A program made the position numbers and the translations under genes. Of a DNA stretch of 64,000 nt, positions 8,229-15,595 are shown piece by piece. The notes under the pieces were generated by a model that had not been told where the DNA came from, made no database searches, and saw only the letters and a program-made list of their open reading frames with translations. Each line of letters starts with the position of its first letter. Positions within the stretch are counted from its first letter, which is position 1. The DNA is from Streptomyces stelliscabiei (GTDB lineage Bacteria; Actinomycetota; Actinomycetes; Streptomycetales; Streptomycetaceae): positions 2,480,001-2,544,000 of the forward strand of contig NZ_JADBGF010000001.1 of NCBI RefSeq assembly GCF_014873495.1, read 5' to 3'.

Positions 8229-9632
8229 ATGACAGACATGAATCACGCGTGGGCGGCCCTGGGCGGCGATCCCGCGCTGCTGCCGAGGGTCTCGACCGTC
8301 GTACGGGACGGGGTGCTGCAAGCCCGGCTGCCGGTGCGGGAGCTGGCGCGGACGTGCGTCGGGGTGTGCGCGCTGGCGGCCGCCGAACTCGGGGCGCGAC
8401 GGGCCGGGCTCGCGGAGGTGCCGCGGGTGCGGGTGGACGACGGGGCGGTCGGCACCGCCTTCGTGAGTGAGCGTCATCTGCTGGTCGGCGGACGGGCGCC
8501 GGTCAGCTTCGCGCCGCTGTCGCGGTTCTGGCGGACGGCGGACGGGTGGGTGCGTACGCACGCCAACTATCCGCACCACCGGCGGCGGTTGCTGTCCGCG
8601 CTGGGAGTGCCGGAGGCCTCCCCCGACCCCGTCGCCGACGCCGAGGCCGTCCTCGTCGAGCGGGCGTCCCTGGAGGTCGAGGAGACGGTGTACGCGGCCG
8701 GGGGCCTGGCGGTCGCCCTGCGGACGGCCGGGCAGTGGGCGGCGCACGGGCAGGCGGGGGCGGTGGCGGCCCGGCCGCTGGTGGAGCACGAGCGGCTGGA
8801 CACGGCGTACGCGCGCGTGCTCGCGCCGATCGGGGGCGGGCCGGCCGGGGGCGGTCCTGTGCTCCCCGCGGCCGGAGTGCGTGTGCTGGACCTGACCCGG
8901 GTCATCGCGGGCCCGGTGGCCACCCGCACGCTCGCCCTGCTGGGCGCGGACGTGCTGCGCGTGGACCCGCCGGGGATGCCGGAGATCCCCGACCAGCACA
9001 CCGACACCGGATCCGGGAAGCGGTCGACGACCCTCGACCTGGGCCGCACCGCCGACCGGCGGGCCTTCGAGGACCTGCTGGCCGCCGCGGACGTCGTCGT
9101 CACCGGCTACCGGCCGGGCTCCCTCGACCGCTTCGGGCTGTCACCGGACGCGCTGGTCTCACGGCGGTCCGGCGCGGTCGTGGCGCAGCTCTCGGCGTGG
9201 GGCGCGGACGGGCCGTGGGCCGGGCGGCGGGGGTTCGACAGTCTGGTGCAGGTGGCGACGGGCATCGCGGCGATCGAGGGTACGGAGGAAGGACCGGGCG
9301 CGCTGCCGGCGCAGGCGCTCGACCACGGGACGGGGTACCTGATGGCGGCGGCCGTGCTGAGGGCGCTCACCGAGCAGGCGGAGCAGGGACACAGCCGGGT
9401 CGTCCGGCTGTCGCTGGCCCGTACGGCGGCCTGGCTGACGGGCGGGATCGAGCATGCCCCGGGCGAGGACGAGGGCGCGGCGTACGAGGGACCGCAGGCG
9501 TGGCTCGCCGAGCGGGACAGCCGGCTCGGGCGGCTGCGGTACGCCCTGTCGCCGGTGTCGTTCGAGGGCGGGCCCGGCGACTGGGCTCGGCCGCCGGGGC
9601 CCTGGGGTGCGGACGGGCCGCGCTGGGACTGA
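8229..9632 (+). CDS. CoA transferase family III (CaiB/BaiF) protein
   Basis: A 467-residue member of the CaiB/BaiF family, which transfers CoA between carboxylic acids through an aspartyl-CoA thioester. The family core begins around residue 215 with GVRVLDLTRVIAGPVATRTL and continues with GADVLRVDPPG and LDLGRTADR. About 210 N-terminal residues precede that core, so the protein may be a degenerate two-lobed form, as in some actinobacterial homologues. No Shine-Dalgarno precedes ATG 8229; a CATAGT hexamer eight bases upstream suggests a leaderless start (GTG 8220 is an alternative). Substrate unknown. Confidence 0.85.
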   Translation: MTDMNHAWAALGGDPALLPRVSTVVRDGVLQARLPVRELARTCVGVCALAAAELGARRAGLAEVPRVRVDDGAVGTAFVSERHLLVGGRAPVSFAPLSRFWRTADGWVRTHANYPHHRRRLLSALGVPEASPDPVADAEAVLVERASLEVEETVYAAGGLAVALRTAGQWAAHGQAGAVAARPLVEHERLDTAYARVLAPIGGGPAGGGPVLPAAGVRVLDLTRVIAGPVATRTLALLGADVLRVDPPGMPEIPDQHTDTGSGKRSTTLDLGRTADRRAFEDLLAAADVVVTGYRPGSLDRFGLSPDALVSRRSGAVVAQLSAWGADGPWAGRRGFDSLVQVATGIAAIEGTEEGPGALPAQALDHGTGYLMAAAVLRALTEQAEQGHSRVVRLSLARTAAWLTGGIEHAPGEDEGAAYEGPQAWLAERDSRLGRLRYALSPVSFEGGPGDWARPPGPWGADGPRWD

Positions 9633-9732
9633 GTCACCGGGGCCGCTCACCCGTACGTATGGGGGCAATGTCGAACTGCCAGTCGTTTTCCGGCACTTGC
9701 ATGGTTCTGGTGCGACTGGTGAACTTTTCGGG

Positions 9733-10782
9733 GTGAGCCTGACGAGTGGGACCGCTGAGGCGACGGAGGCGGGGGCGGACGAGCCCGAGCACAGTGCCGG
9801 GCGACCGCCCTGCGGGCCCGGAGGCCGGGCCGGCAGGGCGGTCGTCGTGCTCGTCGTGCTGGGCGCGGGTGCGCTGATCCCCCTGCTCGGACCGCGTGCC
9901 GCGCTGGACGGCACGGGTGAGGCCGGGGCGCCCGGGACCGGGGGCGTCGCGCTGCTGCGGGCGGTGCTGCTGGCCGCGCTGTGTGTGCCGGTGGGCGAGC
10001 TGTTCGTGGGGTGGCTGGGGCGGCGGGTGCCGGGCGCCTCGCAGGAGGCGCCGCACAGTTGGGCGCCCTGGGCGGCGGTGGCCGGATTCGTGGCCGCGTC
10101 GGGGCTGGCCTCGGTGGTGGCCACGGGCAATCTGGTGCCGTACTCCCCCGCCGACCTGGACGTGGGCGGGCTGTACGCGACCCGGGACGGCAGACTCGCA
10201 CTGCTGGAGGTGAACGCCTTCGCGGCGGCCGGCCTGCTCGCGCTCTCCCGCAGGCCGGCCGCCCAGGCGCTGCCCCTGACCGCGCTCGTCGTCGCGGAGG
10301 CCCTGCGGGCGCACCCCGCCACCGAGGACAGCCCGCTCGTCGGCACCGGCCTGACCCTGGTGCATCTGACGTGCGCGGCGCTGTGGGCGGGCGGACTGCT
10401 GCACGTCCTGCGGACGCTGCGCACGGGCGCGTGGCGCTCGACGCGGGCGGGCACCGCGTTGCTGGGCCGCTACGCGCGCGTGGCCGCCCTCCTGCTGGCC
10501 GCCGTCACCGCCACCGGCGTGTGGAGCACGCTGCGCCGCATGCCACCGGGCACGGCCCTGGACCAGCTGACGCAAACGGCGTACGGACGCGCCCTGTTGG
10601 CCAAGGTGCTCCTGGTCACCGCGGTCGCCGCCCTCGCCCTGCGAGCCCGGCGACGCCTGCGCCACCCGACCCACGACCGGCCCGACGCCGCCGCCTTCGC
10701 CCGCGCCGAGGTGGCCCTACTGGGCGCGGTCGTCGCGGTGTCGGCGCTGCTGACGGCACTGCCGGTACCGATCCGCTGGTGA
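9733..10782 (+). CDS. CopD-domain membrane protein
   Basis: A ~349-residue polytopic membrane protein with about eight helices. The middle (ATGNLVPYS, then LTLVHLTCAALWAGGLLHVL) and the C-terminal part (LDQLTQTAYGRALLAKVLLV) match the CopD copper-resistance family, in which W-x-G and YG-x-LL-x-K are conserved. CopD proteins move copper across the membrane, often with CopC; no copC domain or neighbour is seen here. The start is uncertain: GTG 9733 gives a short hydrophilic N-terminus before the first helix but has no clear Shine-Dalgarno. Confidence 0.78.
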   Translation: MSLTSGTAEATEAGADEPEHSAGRPPCGPGGRAGRAVVVLVVLGAGALIPLLGPRAALDGTGEAGAPGTGGVALLRAVLLAALCVPVGELFVGWLGRRVPGASQEAPHSWAPWAAVAGFVAASGLASVVATGNLVPYSPADLDVGGLYATRDGRLALLEVNAFAAAGLLALSRRPAAQALPLTALVVAEALRAHPATEDSPLVGTGLTLVHLTCAALWAGGLLHVLRTLRTGAWRSTRAGTALLGRYARVAALLLAAVTATGVWSTLRRMPPGTALDQLTQTAYGRALLAKVLLVTAVAALALRARRRLRHPTHDRPDAAAFARAEVALLGAVVAVSALLTALPVPIRW

Positions 10783-10838
10783 GCGGCGCCGGGGGTCCGT
10801 GGTGCGAAGGGCGGTCGGTGGTCTCGTCGTTCGGTCCG

Positions 10839-11507
10839 TCAGAGCGGGTTCGCCGTGTCGTACGCCGGGGTGGCCGGGTGCCGGTCGCCGGGGCTGCCGA
10901 GGACGCCACGGACCAGCAGGTACTGGGCCGCCAGATAGGTGAGCATGATCCACAGGTCGGGGCGGGGCGGCTGCGGCCAGTCGGCCACGCCGGTCGCGAT
11001 GAGCATGTCCGACACCACGAAGAGCGCGCCGCCGAGCCCCGCGAGGCGCCCGAGCCGTGCGGCGGCCCACGCCATCGTGGTCAGCAGGGCGCTGTAACCG
11101 GCGACGGGGAGCCGTAGGTCCGCCGGCAGACCGGGCCACAGACTCGCGACGGCGGCGACCAGGGCGAGGCCGTACCCGACGGCGTACGCGAGCCGCCTGG
11201 GCGGGTCGGACCTCCCGAACAGGACGAGATAGCAGACGTGGCCCGCGGCGAAGGAGGCCATCCCCGCGAGGAAGGCCGGTTCGGCGCCGGAGAGGAGCAG
11301 GACATCGCCGCCCCAGCCGAACAGCAGGGCCGCCGGCAGCGGCCGGGGCGCACCGCGCGTGTACGCGTACGCCGCGAGCAACGGCATCAGCAGGGGCTTG
11401 GCGACGGTGTGCCCGGGGGTGACGCCGAGGGCGAGGGCACCGAGGTCGACCACGGCGGCGGTCCCGAAGGCGACGAGGAGGGCGGTTGCCCCGTCCGGTC
11501 GTCTCAC
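10839..11507 (-). CDS. YhhN-family lysoplasmalogenase-like membrane protein
   Basis: A 222-residue protein with about eight short membrane helices. KPLLMPLLAAY, FGWGGDVLLLS and the GHVCYLVLF segment match the YhhN/TMEM86 family; eukaryotic members hydrolyse the vinyl-ether bond of lysoplasmalogens. The GTG at 11507 overlaps the stop of the upstream sterol-desaturase-like gene as GTGA, so both are one operon. The pairing of two membrane lipid enzymes suggests work on a shared ether-lipid or sterol-like substrate, which is inference. Confidence 0.82.
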   Translation of the reverse strand: MRRPDGATALLVAFGTAAVVDLGALALGVTPGHTVAKPLLMPLLAAYAYTRGAPRPLPAALLFGWGGDVLLLSGAEPAFLAGMASFAAGHVCYLVLFGRSDPPRRLAYAVGYGLALVAAVASLWPGLPADLRLPVAGYSALLTTMAWAAARLGRLAGLGGALFVVSDMLIATGVADWPQPPRPDLWIMLTYLAAQYLLVRGVLGSPGDRHPATPAYDTANPL

Positions 11508-12469
11508 GCGGCGGTCTCCTCGACGGCGGCCGCGCCCCGGCCGGCCGGCCCGTCCTGCTGGGCCGTCGCGTCCTGCTCGGACGCCGGGGCGCGCTCGGCC
11601 GCCGGGGCACGCTCGGCCGCCGGGGCGCGCTCGGGCGGCTGTGCGGGCTGCCAGCCGGGCCCGCGGAAGACCCGGCCCGCCCGCTCGCCCCAACCGCTCG
11701 CCCGCTTCAGGTCCCTGGCGATGGAGACGTACTCGTGGGTGGCGACCCGCAGCGGGTTGAACGTGTCGATGTTCTTCGTCAGCCCGTACACCGGCCGCTC
11801 GGTCTCCTCCACGAAGGACCCGAAGAGCCGGTCCCAGACGATGAGGATGCCGCCGAAGTTACGGTCCAGATAACCGCCCTGAGAGGCGTGGTGGACCCGG
11901 TGGTGCGAGGGCGTGTTGAACACGAACTCGAACGCGCGGGGCAGCTTCCCGACCCGCTCGGTGTGGATCCAGAACTGGTAGACGAGGTTGGCGGAGGAGC
12001 AGAAGGCGAGCGCGGCCGGGTGCACGCCGAGGGCGACGAGCGGGACGTAGAAGGGCCAGACGGTCAGCGTCGTCCAGGGCTGCCGCAGGGCTGTGGTCAG
12101 GTTGAACCTGCGGCTGGAGTGGTGGACCACGTGACAGGCCCAGAGGATCCGGATCACGTGGTGGCCGCGGTGCGACCAGTAGTAGAAGAAGTCCTGCGCG
12201 AGCAGCATCAGCGGGATCGTCCACCACAGGACGGGGACGCGCAGCGGGGTCAACTCGTGGACGGCCGTGTAGATCGCGACGATCGGGATCTTCCAGAGGA
12301 AGTCGAAGGCGAGGCTCCCGAGTCCCATGCCGACACTGGTCGCGGAGTCCTTCCTCTCGTACCCGGCGGCATCGTCGTCCGGATGGATCCGGACACTGAT
12401 CACCTCGATCACGGTGAGCAGCACGAAGGCGGGTATCGACCACAGCACGACATCGGGCAGGTTCGGCAT
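11504..12469 (-). CDS. Sterol desaturase/fatty acid hydroxylase family membrane enzyme
   Basis: A 321-residue membrane-bound di-iron oxygenase. Histidine boxes are visible as HRGHHVIR, HVVHHSSRRFN and HRVHHASQ, and a late box lies in ATHEY, as in the FA_hydroxylase family that hydroxylates or desaturates lipids. Three to four helices precede and separate the boxes. The last ~50 residues are a low-complexity tail made partly of an 18-bp tandem DNA repeat (ERAPAA units). The ATG at 12469 has no Shine-Dalgarno but TACGGT at -12 to -7, implying a leaderless mRNA. Coupled to the YhhN gene by a 4-base overlap. Confidence 0.9.
   Translation of the reverse strand: MPNLPDVVLWSIPAFVLLTVIEVISVRIHPDDDAAGYERKDSATSVGMGLGSLAFDFLWKIPIVAIYTAVHELTPLRVPVLWWTIPLMLLAQDFFYYWSHRGHHVIRILWACHVVHHSSRRFNLTTALRQPWTTLTVWPFYVPLVALGVHPAALAFCSSANLVYQFWIHTERVGKLPRAFEFVFNTPSHHRVHHASQGGYLDRNFGGILIVWDRLFGSFVEETERPVYGLTKNIDTFNPLRVATHEYVSIARDLKRASGWGERAGRVFRGPGWQPAQPPERAPAAERAPAAERAPASEQDATAQQDGPAGRGAAAVEETAA
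11583..11636 (-). repeat. 18-bp tandem repeat, three copies, inside the desaturase tail
   Basis: Units 11583-11600, 11601-11618 and 11619-11636 differ by one or two bases and encode six-residue repeats (AAERAP register). The repeat is in frame and lies outside the catalytic domain. Confidence 0.85.
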
Positions 12470-12475
12470 GTGGGC

Positions 12476-12481
12476 ACCGTA
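12476..12481 (-). promoter_or_regulatory. -10 element TACGGT for the desaturase operon
   Basis: TACGGT occupies -12 to -7 of the ATG at 12469 on the minus strand, with six bases between; no ribosome binding site exists, so the start is probably leaderless. Confidence 0.6.
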
Positions 12482-12586
12482 GATCCGCTGGTCGGCGGCG
12501 GCTAGACGGTGTTACTGACAAGTATTTCCGGCGGTACGCGCTTGCTTCTTGGCGCCCTCCACCAATACGGGGGTACGGGGCACACG

Positions 12587-12609
12587 GTCGGCGGGGCGCC
12601 CCCGCCGAC
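12587..12609. other. Strong hairpin in a divergent intergenic region
   Basis: GTCGGCGGGG (12587-12596) pairs perfectly with 12600-12609 around a three-base loop. It lies between two divergently transcribed genes whose starts look leaderless, so it should be upstream of both transcripts. It may be a protein-binding inverted repeat. Confidence 0.5.
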
Positions 12610-12732
12610 GACGCGAGCGCCGTCGGGCGCCCACACCTCGGGCGACTGCCGCGCACCCGTGCGGAGTTGTACGGCACCGAGCCCGACCTGCCTCGCCCGC
12701 AGACGCGGTAACAGGCTGTCAGTCGCGGCCCG

Positions 12733-12738
12733 TATCCT
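12733..12738 (+). promoter_or_regulatory. -10 element TATCCT upstream of the exonuclease gene
   Basis: TATCCT ends eight bases before ATG 12747, no Shine-Dalgarno is present, and the expected transcription start falls at or within two bases of the start codon. Confidence 0.45.
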
Positions 12739-12746
12739 CAGTGACC

Positions 12747-13742
12747 ATGCTCGAAGACCACACGACCGCAGCGTCGCAGGCGCCTTGGCCGGCCGCGTAC
12801 CCACAGGGGTACGCGGTCGTCGACGTGGAGACGACCGGACTGTCCCGGGACGACCGGATAATCTCCGCGGCCGTGTACAGACTGGACGCGCGGGGCGAGG
12901 TCGAGGACCACTGGTACACGCTGGTGAATCCCGAGCGGGACCCCGGGCCGGTGTGGATCCACGGGCTGACCAGTGACGTGCTCGAAGGGGCGCCGCTCTT
13001 CCGGGAGATCGCGCAGGAGTTCTCGTCGCGGCTCGCCGACCGTGTACTCGTCGCGCACAACGCGGTGTTCGACTGGTCGATGATCGCCCGCGAGTACGCG
13101 CGCGCGGAGACCGAGGCGCCCGTGCGGCAGCGGCTGTGCACGATCGCGCTGTCGAAGGAGCTGGGCCTGCCGCTGCCCAACCACAAACTGGAGTCGCTGG
13201 CGGCGCACTTCGGGGTGGTCCAGCAGCGGGCGCACCACGCCCTGGACGACGCGCGGGTGCTGGCGGAGGCGTTCCGGCCGAGCCTGCGGGTCGCCGCCGC
13301 GGGCAACGTTCGGCTCCCGCTGCACGAGTGCCGGCCACTGACCGAGTGGCGGGACAGCCCCGCCGCGCCCCGGATCGGGCAGCAGGCGGGCCCCGGCGGC
13401 CACGCCAGCTACCGGCCCACCAGTTGGCGGCCCGCACGGAAGCGGCCCGCCTGCCCGCACCCCAACCCCGGGCGTTACGAAGACGGCAAACCGCTCAAGC
13501 AGGGCATGCGGGTCGCCTTCTCCGGGGACACGTCGATCGAACGCGATCTGCTGGAGGACCGCGCGATCGAGGCCGGGCTGCACGTGGCGACCAGCCTGTC
13601 CCGGGTGACCAGTCTGCTCGTCACCAACGACCCGGACTCGAACACGTCGAAGGTCGTCAAGGCCCGGCAGTACGGGACACCGGTCGTGGACGAGGCGGCG
13701 TTCGGACAGCTGCTGCGCGATGTCGAGCCCGCCGACGGGTGA
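12747..13742 (+). CDS. DEDDh 3'-5' exonuclease with C-terminal BRCT domain
   Basis: A 331-residue DNA polymerase III epsilon-like exonuclease. The N-terminal domain (~25-185) shows Exo I VVDVETTG (Asp and Glu), Exo II AHNAVFDW, and Exo III HHALDDARVLAEAF with its His and Asp, the DEDDh set binding two metal ions. The C-terminal ~80 residues, from GMRVAFSGDTSIERDLLEDR through LLVTNDPDSNTSKVVKAR, are a BRCT domain as in bacterial ligases. Probably a DNA repair or proofreading-type nuclease. ATG 12747 is preferred; GTG 12741 is in frame. Confidence 0.9.
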   Translation: MLEDHTTAASQAPWPAAYPQGYAVVDVETTGLSRDDRIISAAVYRLDARGEVEDHWYTLVNPERDPGPVWIHGLTSDVLEGAPLFREIAQEFSSRLADRVLVAHNAVFDWSMIAREYARAETEAPVRQRLCTIALSKELGLPLPNHKLESLAAHFGVVQQRAHHALDDARVLAEAFRPSLRVAAAGNVRLPLHECRPLTEWRDSPAAPRIGQQAGPGGHASYRPTSWRPARKRPACPHPNPGRYEDGKPLKQGMRVAFSGDTSIERDLLEDRAIEAGLHVATSLSRVTSLLVTNDPDSNTSKVVKARQYGTPVVDEAAFGQLLRDVEPADG

Positions 13743-13846
13743 GCGGCGCGGCGGCCCGCGGCGGCGGCCGTACGGATGGGTGATTGACGCGCGACTCGCC
13801 CGCCGCCCGCTCGCCCGCGCGGTGGTGACGGCTCACCCTGTGGCGC

Positions 13847-14080
13847 ATGGCGAGATGCGAAGTTTGCGGCAATGACTACGGCATGACCTTCGAGATCCAC
13901 GCACAGGGCGCGGTGCACGTCTTCGACTGCTTCTCCTGCGCGATCCACCGCATGGCCCCCATCTGCGAGCACTGCCGGGTGCAGATCATCGGCCAGGGCG
14001 TCGAGGTCGAGGGCCACTGGTACTGCGGCGCCCACTGCGCGCGGGCCGAGGGGAAGGCGGGCATCGTCGACAAAGTCTGA
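13847..14080 (+). CDS. Cys-rich zinc-binding small protein (LIM/metallothionein-like)
   Basis: A 77-residue protein with four Cys pairs or equivalents: CEVC at 4-7, CFSC at 28-31, CEHC at 40-43 and C-x3-C (CGAHC) near 59-63, plus His residues. The spacing resembles a two-site zinc-ribbon or LIM-like fold; homologues are sometimes called prokaryotic metallothionein. The segment MARCEVCGNDYGMTFE is well preserved in Streptomyces, from memory. No catalytic motif. Function unknown, perhaps protein or nucleic-acid binding. The gene lies 80 bases before SURF1, but the hairpin at 14131-14163 suggests separate transcription. Confidence 0.75.
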   Translation: MARCEVCGNDYGMTFEIHAQGAVHVFDCFSCAIHRMAPICEHCRVQIIGQGVEVEGHWYCGAHCARAEGKAGIVDKV

Positions 14081-14130
14081 CCGCGCCCCCGCGGGGCCCG
14101 ACGAGGTCCGAGCGCCCACCCGCCCGAAAA

Positions 14131-14163
14131 CACCCCACGACCGAGTTGTACGGTCGTGGGGTG
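14131..14163 (+). other. 12-bp hairpin ending in the SURF1 start codon
   Basis: CACCCCACGACC (14131-14142) pairs perfectly with GGTCGTGGGGTG (14152-14163); the last three bases are the GTG start. It could terminate the upstream small gene or be a DNA operator across the -10 element. Confidence 0.7.
14149..14154 (+). promoter_or_regulatory. -10 element TACGGT of a leaderless SURF1 promoter
   Basis: TACGGT sits at -12 to -7 of GTG 14161 and there is no Shine-Dalgarno sequence, so the transcript probably begins at the start codon. Confidence 0.55.
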
Positions 14164-14958
14164 TACCGCTTCCTGTTGTCCCGGCAGTGGGTGATCCTCA
14201 CTCTGCTCTCGCTCGTCCTGATCCCGACCATGGTCAGGCTGGGCATCTGGCAGATGCATCGTTACGAGGAGCGCAGCGCCCGGAATCAGCTCGTCGCCGA
14301 CGCGCTGGCCGCGAAGCCGGTGCCCGTGGAGCGGCTGACCTCCCCCGGGCACGCCGTCACCAGCGCCGAGCGCTACCGCACGGTGACCGCGAAGGGCCGC
14401 TTCGACACCGACGACGAGGTCGTCGTCCGCCGCCGCGTCAACGCCGACGACGAGGTCGGCTTCCACGTCCTGACCCCGTTCGTGCTCGACGACGGCAAGG
14501 TGCTGCTCGTCAACCGGGGCTGGATCCCGGCCGACGGACCGAGCCAGACCGCGTTCCCGAAGATCCCCGCGCCGGCCGCCGGTGAGATCACCGTCACGGG
14601 ACGGCTGATGCCGGACGAGACGACCGAGGCGAGCGGGATCAAGGATCTCCAGGGCCTGCCGGACCGGCAGATCATGCTGATCGACAGCGAGCGGGAGGCG
14701 GACCGCCTCGGCGTCCGGGTGCTCGGCGGCTACCTCGTGCAGACGGCGCCCGAGCCGAACGGCGACACCCCGGAGCAGCTCGGCAGTCCCGGCGACGAGA
14801 ACGCCGCGCTGAACTACGCCTACGCGCTGCAGTGGTGGCTCTTCGCCCTCGGTGTCCCGATCGGCTTCGTCATCCTCGTCCGCCGTGAGCGGCGCGACCG
14901 TGCGGAGGCCGCGACCGCCGCCGCGGAGGAGAGGGAGACGGCGTCCGCTCCGGCGTAG
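14161..14958 (+). CDS. SURF1-family cytochrome oxidase assembly protein
   Basis: A 265-residue membrane protein assisting haem a3/cytochrome c oxidase assembly. It has the SURF1 plan: an N-terminal helix (~9-28, WVILTLLSLVLIPTMVRLG), the signature GIWQMHRYEER immediately after, a large extracytoplasmic domain containing GFHVLTPFVL and LLVNRGWIP, and a C-terminal helix near 220-240 followed by a short charged Ala/Glu tail. GTG 14161 is favoured by the leaderless -10 element; a TTG five codons upstream is possible but would lie inside the hairpin loop. Confidence 0.9.
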   Translation: MYRFLLSRQWVILTLLSLVLIPTMVRLGIWQMHRYEERSARNQLVADALAAKPVPVERLTSPGHAVTSAERYRTVTAKGRFDTDDEVVVRRRVNADDEVGFHVLTPFVLDDGKVLLVNRGWIPADGPSQTAFPKIPAPAAGEITVTGRLMPDETTEASGIKDLQGLPDRQIMLIDSEREADRLGVRVLGGYLVQTAPEPNGDTPEQLGSPGDENAALNYAYALQWWLFALGVPIGFVILVRRERRDRAEAATAAAEERETASAPA

Positions 14959-15145
14959 ACGCGCGTGTTCCCGGCGCGGGTCTCAGGTCCGGCCCCGGCC
15001 ACCCCTCGCTCTCTCCCGCCAGTACGCGAACATGCGTTCCGGCTCGGGCAGCAGGTCCCACGGGTGGCGTCTCAGCATCTCTGGATCCGGGGTCGGGGGT
15101 GGGCGTGGAGTGCGTTGTCGGGTGCGGGTGAGTGGGGGCTGGCCG

Positions 15146-15322
15146 CGCAGTTCCCCGCGCCCCTGAGAAGCAGGGCTGCGCCCCGTGCTTCTCAGGCCCG
15201 CAGAACCGTTGGCTTCCAGGCCCGGAGGACCGTGGCCCCGCGGGACCTGGTCTTGCGGGCCCCGCGGGGCCTGGGCTTTCAGGCCCGCGGGGCCTGGGCT
15301 TTCAGGGGCGCGGGGAACTGCG
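15146..15322. repeat. Intergenic repeat element bounded by 21-bp inverted repeats
   Basis: CGCAGTTCCCCGCGCCCCTGA at 15146-15166 (shown here as one 21-bp arm) is exactly inverted at 15302-15322. The motif resembles the abundant GC-rich intergenic repeat of Streptomyces chromosomes, from memory. A nested hairpin TGAGAAGCA...TGCTTCTCA occupies 15164-15194. Confidence 0.85.
15261..15306 (+). repeat. Tandem 23-bp direct repeat
   Basis: Two identical 23-bp units, 15261-15283 and 15284-15306, each beginning CCCGCGGGGCCTGGG, lie inside the inverted repeat element; worn copies precede them. Confidence 0.9.
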
Positions 15323-15406
15323 TGAGAAGCCCCACCGGACCCGCACCCGCCGAAGAGACCCGCACCCCGGCCGGGCGGGCCGGCCCAGGGGGCCTGCCCG
15401 CCGCGC

Positions 15407-15595
15407 TCAGCAGCAGCGGCCCTCCGGGTGCTCCTCTCTCCGCCGGGTCCGCAGGACGTCGTACTCCCTGCGGGTCGGGAGCGGGGCCTTCGGGTGGTGG
15501 CGGCGGTGGCGGTCGCAGTAGCGGTCGTACTCGGCCTCGCCGGTCAGCTCCCGCAGGTACCAGCGCACCCCGCGCACCCAGTTCCGGACGGTCAC
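15407..15595 (-). CDS. YbdD/YjiX-family small protein, CstA partner
   Basis: A 62-residue basic protein. WVRGVRWYLRELTGEAEYDR followed by a His/Arg-rich stretch is the core of the YbdD/YjiX family, always found beside CstA/BtsT-type transporters. The C-terminus ends in two adjacent Cys residues (GRCC). GTG 15595 overlaps the cstA stop as GTGA, so it is translationally coupled and is the last gene of the operon. Its biochemical role is not known; linkage implies it modulates the transporter. Confidence 0.85.
   Translation of the reverse strand: MTVRNWVRGVRWYLRELTGEAEYDRYCDRHRRHHPKAPLPTRREYDVLRTRRREEHPEGRCC

Larger units (their letters stand above)
14959..15406. other. Gene-free, repeat-rich region
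   Basis: 448 bases between SURF1 and the YbdD-like gene without a credible coding frame. It holds a 21-bp inverted repeat pair (15146-15166 and 15302-15322), a tandem 23-bp repeat (15261-15306), degenerate relatives of that repeat between 15190 and 15260, and a small hairpin at 15164-15194. Confidence 0.8.

Noticed and set aside
15261..15306. Tandem 23-bp units considered as a minimal CRISPR
   Set aside because: The units are contiguous with no spacers, and there are no cas genes.
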